A DNA stretch of 64,000 nucleotides from Opisthorchis felineus (Eukaryota; Platyhelminthes; Trematoda; Opisthorchiida; Opisthorchiidae): assembly GCA_004794785.1 (NCBI GenBank), contig SJOL01008440.1, positions 59,028-123,027 on the forward strand, written 5' to 3'. Position numbers and translations under genes: made by a program. How positions within the stretch are numbered: position 1 is the stretch's first letter; every line of letters starts with the position of its first letter. Shown piece after piece: positions 39,531 through 51,706 of the stretch. The notes below the pieces were generated by a model. It was not told where the DNA came from and made no database searches. It worked only from the letters and a program-made list of their open reading frames with translations.

Positions 39531-42462
39531 CTAAGATGAGAGGGTTTTAAGGGAGAAATCGCTTAAAAAAGACATACGTGTAAATTTCCAGGTAACAAAC
39601 GATTTAAAGACGCAAATACTTCTTCGGATGACGTTAAATGGCCCTTGGCAAAATTTATTATGTGATCGTAAACCAGTAGCTCGCTGCTAAAACCATCACT
39701 GATACAAGAACTTGGAAGTCTAACAGAGCCGTTCCGGTGATGATTAACGAGGGGTTGAATGATAATTGTCAAACAAACAAGACAAATTTGGGTTCTAGAG
39801 GCAGCCTCAGAATACCATAATGAACACGCGGTGTTTTTCTACGATGCATTTCTACACAACAAGGGACGGCACTAAAGTGACACTAACCTAAGGATGGGTT
39901 CGCAAAAGCTGAACAGCAAGGTGTAGACATTTTTAATGTGGATCTGCAGAGTCTTCTGTGATTTTATATGAAGCAGTTACACAAAATCAAGCAGGTTCAC
40001 AAGAAATCGAAAAAATTGGCCTGGTCTGTTAAAACTAGACAGCAAGTGTCCTTAACTGCACGCAGCTGACGAATGCATTGACAGGCACAACCACCAACCC
40101 ATCGCTACGCATCACTAAGCTCCCCAGTAACGCACTGATGATGCCACCTCGATTGGTGATGAAACGTTTGCAATCAAATTGCCCAGCTCAGAGAACAAGC
40201 CAACGACCAAATACATGGACAAAATGATTTGGGCGGAACACACAGCACTGCAATAAACAACTTTGCCTGATGCTCATGTTTCAGCTGAACTCAAAGACAA
40301 AATGACGCCACTTTGCTAACTGAATTTCACTTGCCTCAGTATATTTTTGACATCAAGCTTCGTCGCACAGTAGAGCAATATGGGGCTCTTCCTTTAAACT
40401 AATGAGTAATCCCGATTTAAGTGATTCCGGGGTTTCGATGGTGGAATTAAATAACACCTGCAAATGAACACGTCAATTCTGGCTAGAAAGAGATGCGGTC
40501 AAGTGTTGTATAAAGTTGTTACTTCAGGACCTAAAAACCCATCTGTTCAGATGGCTTCTGTATTGTTTGGCTGATACTTAACAGTTTCAAAAGAAACAAC
40601 CAACAACGATACCTGTGGAAGCTTTTGAGTTCTGGGACTAGTAGTTTGAGAATCAACGGTGTGGAGGTAAAATAAAATGGTTTACTGCTGTCAACACTTA
40701 TTATATCCCTTGTTTCGATATACCTATAGGTGATAACAGAGGTCAATTGTACCCCAAGGCATAGCCTTGCATGAACTCCGTTGTAGAAGCAACAAAGTCA
40801 TTTTTAAGTTTTCCGAGACAGTTTCATTCACACTGCATTCTTATGAGCTGAAAAGCCAGTCTAAGTTCTGTACAAACGACTTTATGCAAACCCCTTGTAA
40901 TGAAGATATCTACATCTCTGGCTACCACACATACAATGAAACACCATTACTGAATAAATTTCAGATGGCGCCTCTTCAGTGGGTGAATTTATTTCAACGG
41001 AGTTTCCCATTCTCATTGGGGACGGGGTAGCAGATTTTGAAGTGCCACGTCCGTTGATGCGGTACACCCATCCCTACTACGCACACAACAACGGTTTATT
41101 AGCCTTCATCATTTTAAGGCTTTTTTTATTTGGGCCCATTCGGTACTTGAATACGTTGTAAAGTACTTCGGCACCCTCACAGGTCTAGCCAAGTTTACCC
41201 CCATGCTACTTCCCACGTAAGTTTACTTTCAAATGTTGATTACTAGAAATTGACGAGTGGCAGGTTAATCGCTGATGAATAACGGAAGTTGTCCTCTCAT
41301 CGAGCGGAATCTTCTCCCTAGAAAGCTGACCGGCGCACCAATTAACTCTGATATGCTTACTGTGCACTCCTGGCTCCACCGAGCATGCAATCGGCATACA
41401 TCGGACAGGTCACTTATTCCTTGACCGTATAACTCTGTCATATGTACATGTAGGTATACATAAATGTTCACTATATGAGACGATAGTTGACAATTAGCCC
41501 AGAGTTACAGACATGTCATCTCAACCAGAGCTAAATGAAAGCCCTCAGACTTTCTGGACAGGAAGGACAGATGACAAAAACAGTTAAACGACTATGTCCA
41601 AATCAATAAGGCAAATAAAATATCCCGGGGGATCTACTGATAAACGACAGCTAATGCTCAACCACTGAGAACAGGTTTCATAAAGAGGCAAATTATATTT
41701 GTTTTGTTGACTGACTGACTTGTACTGTTTCCAATTGTTCAATGAATCCAAACCATACGGCGTCAAAAAGAAGCACACTAGCCAACGCTTAGATTATGAG
41801 GGTCATTTTTTGCAGCGCAGATAGTTATCGTCATCATCGACTACCCACATTTCTCTCATTAGCGCATGACAGGTAAACTGCATCAATATAGGGGATCTCC
41901 ATCAACAAACTACCTCTCCAAATAAAGGAAGGAGCCTTCGCTAATGAGGTTTCGGTTGCTACGTATTTATCCTCGTTTACCACGTCGGTTGATTTCCTTG
42001 GATATAAGCCTACTCTCTGTAGTACTACTAATCTAATTTCAGTCAAGAAGGCCCACGTTTTGCCACTGAATTCGTTTTTATCATAGGTGTCTGTTATTGG
42101 GGGGAGGGAATATTTTGTACTGGCGTGATACTTAACCTCTGCATTGGAGTAGTGAAGTATGAGTCGTTCAGAATACGTTTCAATAATTGTTCAAATAGTT
42201 TGTAGCTGTAATATACACACCGAATAATTTTCCCCTAAAATACTGTTGGGACTTCAAGAAGAGGCGCCACTGCGATTTTTCACGGGTTCTAGGGGATTAA
42301 CATATCTATCAAGTTTGGACTGTGGCAAATTTCTTGTCTGTAGATGAGACAAACAGTAAGCTCCATTCAGTGGAGTTAGACTACTGTCCACTACCAATGG
42401 CATCATTAGCTTTATGAGAAAAAGTCCTGTATTGCATAACACTTCATGTAATGCAGACTTAC
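39531..42462. other. Intron between exons C and B (2.9 kb)
   Basis: It contains dispersed repeat copy 2 (40087-40206). I see no other element or exon on either strand. Confidence 0.8.
40087..40206 (+). repeat. Dispersed 120-bp repeat, copy 2
   Basis: This is the best-preserved partner of 26976-27100, in opposite orientation. Shared blocks are listed under copy 1. It sits in the intron between exons B and C of the SLC4A11-like gene and has no visible target-site duplication. Confidence 0.8.
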
Positions 42463-42547
42463 AGGGCGCAGACCCAACTCTGGTCTGTTGAAAGGCCATC
42501 TTCGTCCAGAACAGATATTCCCTTGATCGTTTTGGCTAGACGCTGGT
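42463..42547 (-). CDS. SLC4A11: SLC4A11-like transporter, exon B
   Basis: A small exon of 85 bases continues the cytoplasmic domain. The acceptor is a clear pyrimidine tract ending CCTACCCTCAG, and the donor is CT|GTAAGT. It encodes QRLAKTIKGISVLDEDG followed by STDQSWVCAL, which matches the human SLC4A11 order DTIQGV...QQSWLCII, with the Ser-Trp-(Val/Leu)-Cys core conserved. It enters with two bases completing the codon opened by the upstream exon and leaves two bases (CT) for the next exon, and both junctions are consistent. It lies 13.5 kb downstream of exon A in transcript order. It would be missed by a length-based ORF search because the open stretch is short and the frame continues differently into intron sequence. 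I am sure of the exon and fairly sure of the subfamily. Confidence 0.85.
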
Positions 42548-45296
42548 CTGAGGGTAGGATCGGACAAATAAACTTAGGGATCTGATCACAACAAAAAAGG
42601 ACATGAATATATTTAACAACTAAAAAAGTTGAAGGCGTTATTTTGGAAGATTTGAAAAATTAGGCTTGTCCAATCCTAAACTAAAGTGGTTCGGACGGAC
42701 TTTTGCAAAATGGCGCATCAAGCGATGCGCAATAGCTGAAAAGTGTAAGGCAAACTATAGCAACTTGTAAAAAGATTGGTGCGAAAACAAACTGTATCGT
42801 ACTTCATTATCCATAATCCTGAAAGGCCCATATTTTCCTCAAGTTCACAGTGGTGAGTGGGTACTTTGCGTTCCACCCTGTCAACAGGTTACTGAACGCC
42901 TAAAGCAATGTTGATTATCACGTTTTGCAGGAGCTATTCAGGTAGACCTGTTGGTTTTGGCAAAAACCTTTTATCAAGCTCTCACTCCTAACAGTCTCAA
43001 CCAACTGGGAAAACACCTGCATTATAGAAACTTTGTAGTACATGCACAGTGCCACCTGGGGAGCAGATGCTTGATTGTCGTGGACCCTGTATGTCAAATT
43101 ATCTTGATGTTAACCGTGTTTAGGACAACTGGACGGATTTCTCAAAATGGACGTAGCGAGCCACTAGCCACTGCAGCCAGTTGAAAGCTTGAGTAGAGTA
43201 TTGTACTAATTTAGGAACATTTCCTAACTTATCAGTGCATGCACAGTAAAATACGTCAGAACTCGGAAGATCAAGTTTTGTTCTTCGAGAACATTTTTTA
43301 TTTCAAGGAGCTGCCAAACAATAATGAATTGAGCTCCGTTGAAATCACACAATTGACGAAAAACTACAATGCCGTCCAAAAATGGGCGAACAATGCAGAA
43401 GTAATAACCAATATCGGAGAATAAACCTTTGCATCCCCCGTCATTTTTGAGTGAAACTCCTGTTTATCTAAATACACGACAAAATTGAAGATACTGAATT
43501 GTCTTCGACAACACAAGGGACTTTCATTTTCACAAAAATTAGAATGCTGCAAATAAACCAAACACCAGTAAATATGAAATGGTCGCTTTCCTGTCTTTAG
43601 TACCAAAACGATGTGCGCTAATTATTTAGAGGCTAAATGCCAATTGTAACTCGCCAACTGAATGTTAAAATTTGGTCGTCGAAATTGAAATAAACGATCT
43701 TGTCCATTCGGCCCGCTAAGCTACGTGTGCCTTGTCTATACGTCACCAGCAAGTTGTAAAACTGAATGTCCTTAAATTCGGATTCCGTGATTTATGTCGA
43801 TGGGAAAATATTCCACAATGTGAACGAAGTTGACAGGGTACTTGACTTGCTGGGAAGATATTTTAAAAGTACTTTTAAAGTCTATAAATGTTGTATACAC
43901 AACAGTTGGTCCTGTTCGTGGTATTTCTGTTCGGTTTGTTTTGCTAATAATGTCCTTATCTACGGCATCAGGAGTTTTGAACAATTTTTCGCACTTTTCT
44001 GAAACGTTTTTGTTCAGGATTTTGCCAGTCCTACAGCCTTCGAATGATCAGCAGCCGGTAGCGCCCTCTTAGTTCTATGGGGTCTCAAATGGATTTGCAT
44101 TGAATTTAGAAAATTTCAAATTATACTTGCTTGTCCCTCTCCAACAAGACTTACAAATTAGTATGCAATCTCTAGGTTTTAGCGGCCCATTGCTTTAGTA
44201 TTACGACAGTCTCTTCAGCGTTCAAGCAGTGTGTGGTTGCGCACGCTTTACTCATCGCACCGCTGTGGATATATGTTGTATACTGTAGCTCAATAGTGAT
44301 TAAATAATGTTCGTCCCCGAGTGGTGGTTCGAGGAATGCGTAAAAGCAATGATATTAATGCTTCCCGCTCGCCTAGCTACTTCAGTTAGCTACCAATCAG
44401 CATTGCATATGTGCACTTACTTATAACGATGGAACAAATTCAAGTGGGGTGTAGGTACTTGGTCACAGATTAGTTGGCCATTCGCCTAACCGGACAATTT
44501 GCTTGCAAACGCTGCGTCACCGTCACTAGTGTGCGGACCAACCGCACGTATCCAGAATATATTTATTTTGGCTTGTCAACGTACCGCGTAACGCACAAGA
44601 TGCAATTCACGAACGAAACGAGGTTAGTAACCAAGTTGAACAGACACGTTGACATGCTAAGACTTGTAGTACTTGATCAGAAATAAGTCCGACGTCTTTC
44701 GTGAACAGGAAGCTGGCTTTGAACCGATTCTGGTTTCCCTGCAGCACTCGGAAATAATCTTTCTCATATATCTACGCGTTTGCAGTAAGCACGTATTTAC
44801 AAATGAAGCGGGCCTGCCGTTTGACCTTCAGCCTTTTGGAGAGATTTGCGCTGATGTTCAAACCAGTACGTGCTTTGTCAAGTCTTCCGGTGGATAATGA
44901 TCTGTTCTGCAGGTGTAAACATAACCGTAACTGCAAGACATCTAATAATTATGTGGGTGTCACAGTTATTTGATGAATTACTGTCACGCTTTTGGAGAAT
45001 GGTTCTTCGGGTCGACCGGGCAGGGCGCAGTTGTGCAACGTTGTAGAACTGCCCAAAAAGCCACGTTCACAACTACCCTATGCCATTTGCCAACCAATCT
45101 CCTTTGAACTGTGGAATCAATTATACATTTTCTAAATTGCAATTGTTTTGGGAGAAAAAGCAGTATGTATTACTGAGGCGTCTGGGTGTTTTTTTATCAG
45201 GAATATCGCCAAAAAGGTCTACAAACCACGTATCAAAGGATACGTTGGTTCTATATCCTGCAGAAAAAACTGAAGAGCGTGGGAGATAAGCCACTG

Positions 45297-45560
45297 ATTA
45301 TCTGGCATTTCTCAGCATTGCTAATCCGATGTTCTGTCTAAACTCAACCTAACATCTGGTGCATTTCTGATCCATAATACATTGTAAATCTTACCACCGC
45401 AATGTATACTTTGCCCTTGATAGACGAACTGGTGTCGATTCGCGGCCGAGGATGTCGGAGGTTGACGGAAGCTGCCCTGGCCTTCCCGACTCGAGAGGAT
45501 ATCTCGTCTCCGAACAGTCCACATAAAACTATACAACTACCCATGCAAACACACTTACCT
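45297..45560 (-). mobile_element. LINE 3' fragment, same family as 33950-36310
   Basis: On the minus strand the translation gives GDEISSRVGKARAASVNLRH, then SIKGKVYIAVV and YYGSEMHQ, and further on EHRISNAE in a shifted frame. This is the region after the reverse transcriptase of the same type of flatworm LINE seen at 35715-36060 in the other orientation. Only about 260 bases can be recognised. Stops and frameshifts show that it is dead. The overlap lets the two copies be compared as independently decayed relatives. Confidence 0.8.
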
Positions 45561-47454
45561 ACCGCGTCCTAACAATGATTATTTCAACGGGTTTGTCTCT
45601 CTCGATAGTCAGTCAGCGCAAAATAAACGTCAGAGAGTGATGAATATAAGGTTGCTACCACGATGGTCTCTGCATGACCTTCTTGCTCCCTTTATGAAGA
45701 TGGAGATCGTAGTGGTATTCCGTTTTCATTCCAACTCCACTGTAGTAGGAGCATCACACTGCTCACAAGGTCTTCACCAGTTTCTTTAAGATGTGCGATC
45801 TCAGAGATCTGGGGCGGCTGCCTTGTCACTTTGGAAGAATAATGTTCCGCGCTGGATTTCTGTTGTTGAGTGTGAGCTGATGTCGATGTTCCATTCCGGA
45901 CGTTTAGGTTCTTCCAGAGCTGAACAGCTGTTTGTTGCAGCCAACGATTTTTCGAACGAATTACCGCTCCGTTTTTTGCAACTAGTTTTGCAAACACCCG
46001 GTTGGCCGGTTGATCAAACTAACTGACACAGGGAGAGGCTGCTGCCATAATCGGAAGCCTTTATCCCCGGGCTAGCCGCAACTCACCCACCTTCTCTGTC
46101 ATTCTTCAGGCTCTTGAGTATCTTACTTCTGATGTATCTGGTTACGCCACAGTAGTCACTGGTTACTGATACGGCTTTTCTGGAAGTAACAAGCTCTGCT
46201 GACCTGGACAATATTCAGTGCTTATTTAGTCGTTTTGAATGATACACGATGACCTAAGGGACCAATGAGCGACTAGGACGATCGATTGGTGTCACATGAC
46301 TAAGAGAGATTCAGAGTCTGTACGAATCCTTCTTGGTAGCATGTTACCGGATTTCACAATCGCACTGCAACCAATTGTCCACTTTTGCTACTGCTTAATT
46401 TAGTACCCAATCTTAGCTGTTCCTTCCAATGTTTATGCCTAGATATACAGTGGCCTTGCAGCTAGATCCTGAAAAAAACAATGTTTGTCAATCTGTCTTC
46501 CTGTTGTCGAGACCAAAATTTTGGATACTATGGCGGCTTTATCACATGTTAAGAATTTTTGACGATAGTTTTATGCGTGATCATGACTACGGTCTTTCAC
46601 TGCCCCAGCTCCGAACTCTTACCAGTTCAAGTGATCCAATCATTCAGTATAAAAAAAGTCACGGATGGACGTAGATTAGATAGTGTTCGACACCTGGGTG
46701 TAGAACTTTCTGTTTCCCTCATCTGAATGAGGCATGTCAGGCGCATCGGTATCCAAGACAGGGTTAGATGTTCATTTGTTTGAGGTTAATGGACGAGAGA
46801 AAGCAAGATTCAAAGGAGACCAGAAATTCAACCGATAAAATCCAAATGTGGCAATTTGCAAAGGGTATGACGTTCAAAGAATGAAAAGCAAACTGTCTAA
46901 GAAATTACCTTCGTCGCTCCGTGATGGCATTGGAAAACGTTTCGACCGAAAAAAATCAGGTAAACGGGTTTGTGCGGTTTAGATAAGTAAGACAACCACC
47001 TCCTCACCTTTTAGTTCTCCGAATACTAGGCTAGGGATACAATATTCAGAAGCAATAAAACATAAATTTATGATTGCTTTCATGTAACGTGCCTTTTTAT
47101 TTCTACTGACTTGCGGTCCAGAGCTTGATTTTATGAGGAATTTTGACAATGACAGTGAAAGGCGATTTATTTGGTGACTATATTTCTTTATACAATACCG
47201 TAATAGTTTTGCCCCAGAATTTTGAGTCTGCAAGTCGCCAAGCATAACGAAAATATAGCTGTGTGCCGATTTCCAGTAATTAGAATTGCTTGGTCAACAC
47301 AATTTAGAATAATTGAAAATAAGTCTACCACCTGGATTTTGTTATCAGCTACAGTGATGCTTGACGAAATTGTGGGACCAGGCATGACGAAAAAGGAACG
47401 AGCGCACAAGGATAATGACCTAAAATTCTTGAAGAAAAACTATGTTTAATGGGT

Positions 47455-47690
47455 TGCTGAAAACGCTTCGACAACCCATGACTGATCACGTCTTTCTTGG
47501 GGCTCATCAATCCCCAGGTAGAACATACGTTCAGTAGAAACCGGCGAATTTGCAGATCTGATGAACTCCAAAACGGAGGAAGCTGGCTTTGTTCTGTCGC
47601 GGAGCCTTCAAGAAGCTTATGAATGGTATGCTTGGTCAAGAAAATGCACTGTGACATCTCGAATGTCGCACTAAGTGAAACAAGAGGTGG
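47455..47690. repeat. Dispersed repeat, possible 3' LTR of the gypsy element
   Basis: This stretch lies just past the 3' end of the gypsy pol fragment and resembles 4185-4540 at both ends. Shared blocks include a CTTCGACA segment, TCTTGGGGCT and an AGAAAATGCACTGTGACATCTC-like end (written in part), with different middles. On the minus strand one border reads TGTCACAGTGC, i.e. it begins with TG as LTRs do. Position and sequence fit an LTR, but I see neither a matching CA end, a primer-binding site nor a second copy 5' of pol. It could be another dispersed repeat. Confidence 0.4.
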
Positions 47691-47889
47691 CTTTTGTGCG
47701 GCATATGCAGTTAAAGAATATCAAAGGAATTCTGCTGGAATTCAGTCGACTCTTTTGTCAACACCAGCTTAATTGGCAAATGAGTGTTGCTGAACCAAAT
47801 TTTCCTGTAAGTTCTGAGTTCTCCGTTTACTATCTCAGCCAGTTTACAACCAGTACCCGTACATTGTTAAGTTGGCTGTGGCCTAGTTC

Positions 47890-49215
47890 GACAAAATCTG
47901 GTCTCCACGGGTTTCACGTGTAGTGGTCACACATCAGATCACGTAATTGAATGGTGGAGTATTTGGCGTGACGGATTATAACAGAGAACGGACCCTCATA
48001 AGGAGTTTGTAACGGGTGTATGACGCGGTCTCAGCGGATGAAAACGTGTGCACAATTAGAGAGCTCAGGAGAAACATATGAAAGTTTGTTAGCCATTGAT
48101 GGTGAATGATAATGGAGACGCGACATATGCGCTTTCAGTTCAGTGACGTATGCTAATGTATCACAGGGAAAACTAGTTTCTGAAGAGAAAAACTGTCCTG
48201 GGATTCTTAGTGATGTACCGAAGACTCGGTTGGTGTACACTGTAGTGTGGAACGAAACATAGTGCGTAAATGAAGCAGTATAAGGGGTACGAGGTCACTC
48301 CAGTTGTTTGGTTGCTGATGAGCTTTTATGGCCGTTTTTAAATGTTTGTGAAAACGTTCAACTAAACCATTAGCTTGTGGATGGAGCGCGGTGTTGCGGA
48401 TACGTTTTCAACCTAGAAGTTCAATCAATTGCTGGAACAATTGAGATTCCAACTGAGAACCACGGTCGGTTGTAAGGTAAGAAGGAATACCAAATATAGA
48501 AATCCATCTGGGCATCCCATCCATCCATTGCATGGGCAATCGTCGTCGCAGAGATATCAGGAATTGGAAAATCTTTAGGCCATCTTGTAAACCTATTGAC
48601 GCAAGTTAGAAAATACGAAGTTCCGTCGGATGGAGGGAGTGGGCCAAAAATGTCCAAGTGAGTGTGATCGAATCGACAGTCAGGGTTAGCGAAACTACAT
48701 ATGGCGGAGTGAGTATGCCGAATGACTTTAGAACGTTGACAGGCCAGACAAGTTTTCGCCCATTGGCAAATGTCATGGTTCATATTCGGTCATACGAAAC
48801 GCTGTGCTATAAGTGTGACAGTGGCACGGATACCAGGATGTGAAACATTATGTGAGGCATCAAACACGGTTCGCCGCATGGAGAAAGGCACCAAAAGTCG
48901 GGGGATAGGGGTAGAAACGTCGCAATTTATTGTTCCAGGTGCAGTTTGAAGAGGCAACTGTTGAATCACGAGTGAACAGGATTTACTTTTTGAGGACGAA
49001 GAAAATGGTTCAGCTTTTTGTAGCTGAGCCAAACGTTCCAGATTGATGATGGAAGTGTCTATAAGTTCATCAACTGCCGGACGTGATAATGTATCAGCGA
49101 CTGTGTTATGTTGACCAGAAATGTGGTGTATGTCGTTAGTAAACTGGGAAATATAATCCAAATGGCGAATTTCGCGAGGAGAGTATTTGTTTGACTTTGC
49201 TCTTGGTGCATGCAC
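47890..49215 (-). mobile_element. Ty3/gypsy LTR retrotransposon pol fragment (RNase H end plus integrase), decayed
   Basis: Read on the minus strand from 49215, the fragment starts in the RNase H region (block SPREIRHLDYISQF, then a V-A-D-T-L-S-R-P motif) and passes into the H2C2 zinc-binding domain of integrase (His-Pro-Gly, then C-L-A-C). The integrase core has the catalytic Asp near 48653, the second Asp near 48466 and the Glu near 48358, which gives the D,D-35-E spacing. A C-terminal tail follows to about 47890. Breaks: a TGA stop at 48790-48792 sits exactly where gypsy integrases keep a Trp; the frame shifts between about 48490 and 48535; further in-frame stops lie at 48408-48410 and 48031-48033. 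Protease, reverse transcriptase and gag are absent upstream. The sequence stops abruptly near 49215-49230 beside the ZNF593-like exon. It is an inactive fossil. Confidence 0.85.
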
Positions 49216-49230
49216 TAATATACACGGCAG

Positions 49231-49366
49231 AGAACCGTTCCAGAGACATTGATCAGATTTATGAAGATGTGAAAGAAGAAAATATTGTCAGACGCATTGC
49301 TGAGGCAACAGAACCTGATGAGGATCTGCCTGCTCTCCGTCAGTTCTTCTGCGTGTCTTGTAACAA
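49231..49366 (+). CDS. ZNF593: ZNF593/Bud20-like zinc-finger protein, partial (single exon)
   Basis: A plus-strand exon encodes NRSRDIDQIYEDVKEEN, then EPDEDLPALRQFFCVSCNK. This matches the N-terminal half of the ZNF593/Bud20 family: a basic Arg-Asp-(Ile/Leu)-Asp-x-Ile block, an acidic linker with D-L-P-x-L, then the C-x2-C knuckle of a C2H2 zinc finger. Family members bind pre-60S ribosomes and help export them from the nucleus. A branch-site-like CACTAAT and a CGGCAG acceptor precede base 49231. A possible donor AA|GTACAT lies inside the finger; without splicing, a TAA stops the frame at 49380-49382, before the two zinc-binding His residues. The rest of the finger and the C-terminal tail were not found downstream. 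It lies inside the long first intron of the minus-strand transporter gene. It may be a live nested gene or a stranded exon. Confidence 0.65.
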
Positions 49367-49997
49367 GTACATTATCAACTAACACACACTCGTGCTCACA
49401 GGACAGGAAGTCAACCGAGCCCCACAAGTCTCCATGGATAACTAGGGAACGAGTGTGAGAGCTATACTGCAGAGAAGACACGTCCCGCGTCACGAACTTC
49501 ACTCAGGAACTCTCAACAGTTTTGCTCAAGTGATAAGTCCCTTTTTGGCTTATTCCCTTCTTGCGTTGTATTCATTTTTATCAAGTGCACATGACTTGTG
49601 TAATCATCATCATTCTCGTAAAACAGACAATTGTTAGTGCTTGTCACCTGATAATCAACCTAATAACGTTACAAACAGATCAATAACACATGATTACTCA
49701 AGAGAACACAGAGCCTACCATAATATATAAGTGTTACTGGTGGAAACACATGAAACTGTTTTCAGCTGAAACCTGGTGTATGTTCATCTAGACGCAAGTC
49801 CGCTATCTGGTCTTCATGGGAATGAATCTTTTCAGCAAACGCATCATCCCAGGTCCAGCCTAAATGTCCGCACCACCCTAGGGTTTCTGCTCGCAGAATA
49901 CATCATCAGTCCGCTAGTCGCATGCTATGGGTTGCGGGTCATGGACACGGAAGGCTAGATCAACGAACCGGGCATTCACTGATCAGCCGGACATTGT

Positions 49998-50300
49998 TTT
50001 ACACTGAGCTGGTAGCCGGATTACAAAAAAAGAACTTCTGTCCGTATTTGCTTCGAAGATAACAGGCTTTCCACTAAAATATCATCAACTAAAGGAAATC
50101 TCAGTTTTATTGAAGCCTTCTCATTGTTAAAGGAAACACTTGGCATATTCTCAGAAGGGCACTACCAGACCAAAAAGTTTGTGAAACCCCAATATCTCAA
50201 AACTTTAATTCCATTTCACAGGAAACTTGTAGAAGGGTTCAAATCTGCGGAAGATTTATGGCGCAAAGTTTCCAAGGAATCCGAAAGCACGAAGGAGACT
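49998..50300 (+). CDS. Possible coding exon of unknown function
   Basis: A plus-strand frame is open from the TAG at 50013-50015 to the TAG at 50301-50303 (about 95 codons). It has an acceptor-like pyrimidine stretch before it (TTGTTTTACACTGAGCTGGTAG) written here as two parts: TTGTTTTACA, then GCTGGTAG. A donor-like AG|GTGATT lies at its end. The composition is protein-like: KGNLSFIEAFSLLKETLGIF, then KFVKPQYLKTLIPFHRKL, then FKSAEDLWRKVSKE. I recognise no family. It lies 650 bases downstream of the ZNF593-like exon on the same strand but does not contain the missing half of that zinc finger. It could be an exon of another nested gene or chance. Confidence 0.3.
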
Positions 50301-51635
50301 AGGTGATTGACTTTTTTGCCAATCACGTACTTTTTATACCTTTTTCTCAGCTTTACTTAGCTATCCTCGGTATACTCAGCGTCTATCACAGAGAATAACT
50401 GAGCATCTCCCGACCTGTATGAGAGTTTGGGTCATATAACCCGTGACAATTGTATATGCAAACCACCTGATCTGTGCTGATCACCAAATCATTCAAGACG
50501 AATGGTTCAGCGCGATATGTCAAGGGCCACACGTTCGCTTAAACTTCGTAGACAAAAACGCACTGGAAACAGAAGAATTTGGTCTGTTCCGTTATTTTCA
50601 CCACGGCGTTTAACTGAAGGCTTAACCAGCCAGTGGCACACCCGAATGGATACTCAAAAACGCAGTTGAATACCAATGATTTTCATTTAAGGCCAATATA
50701 ACGTACTGACCCATGAACGGTGTGATCTTTTAAAAACATCACCAGCTGCTGAGGATTTATGAAAGCCACTGTTCGTTGCGTGAAACTGTCTTCTTCCAGT
50801 TTGGTTATTCATCTGCGCGGCACAGTTTTGCTACCGTAAGATAGATCATGCAGGGATAAGCTGAAGTTTGCCGATAGTTTCTTCATTGACCAACAAGCTG
50901 ACCTACTTATTGTAGTGAACGCACAATTGTACGCCCACTGGACTCTCTAGAAATGATAAAATAAGCAGTTAAATTTTGGGTGCCAAAGTTGCAAATAAGC
51001 TCGGCTATCCAAGAGCGATAGAAACTTTAGACAGTGAAAGCCACAAATAATTATTTTTATGTGGCTAGTTACATTCCTCAGGACTGTATACATGCTGCTT
51101 GAGGATCTGGAAGAGGCGGCAGTGTCGACTGTACTCTTCATTTATATCGAAAACCATAAAGCTTCAAAGGCTATATTATCTCTGAATGCTACAATAGGCC
51201 GTGAGTGTATAGAAAAACATATGATTAGGAGCATATTTTACTGCGGTGAACGCTGGATTATCAGAGGGATATGTCTTGAAGTTTGTACAAGTTAGCTGAA
51301 GCAGGATGAGAACACTTACTTGCGGCGAAGCACTAACAAAGATGACTTTTAAAACAGGTAAAGACCATATTATCGATCATTAGTGGCGGAACAAAAAATG
51401 CGGATCATGTAGCCGAAGTCTCAAACACTTCAGCCCACTGAAGTCAGAGTAGTTAAAATTTTATTCACGGTTTTCTCTATTGAGTCTCAAGGACGACAAA
51501 TTACATAAAGAGCCAATTACGTGTAACTCAAGCAAGTCGTATTATAATATAAACATATATTTGAGTATAAGGAAAGCACCACAACCTCCGGAAAAAAGAT
51601 CTACAGCTAAATGTTTTCCTTTCATTTCTAAAGAT

Positions 51636-51706
51636 TAGTATAATATATTATATACATATATACTATATAATATATAATATATATAATGTAATAGAATGTA
51701 ATAATA
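51636..51706. repeat. AT-rich low-complexity stretch
   Basis: Irregular repeats of TATA, ATATAT and TAATATAT with a few interruptions. It contains overlapping short palindromes; no gene signal. Confidence 0.85.

Noticed and set aside
39348..39539. Plus-strand open frame that also resembled the SLC4A11 cytoplasmic domain
   Set aside because: The resemblance was loose, there was no usable donor, and it would require an inverted exon. The minus strand over the same bases gives a gap-free match with correct splice sites and phases, so the plus-strand frame is a shadow.
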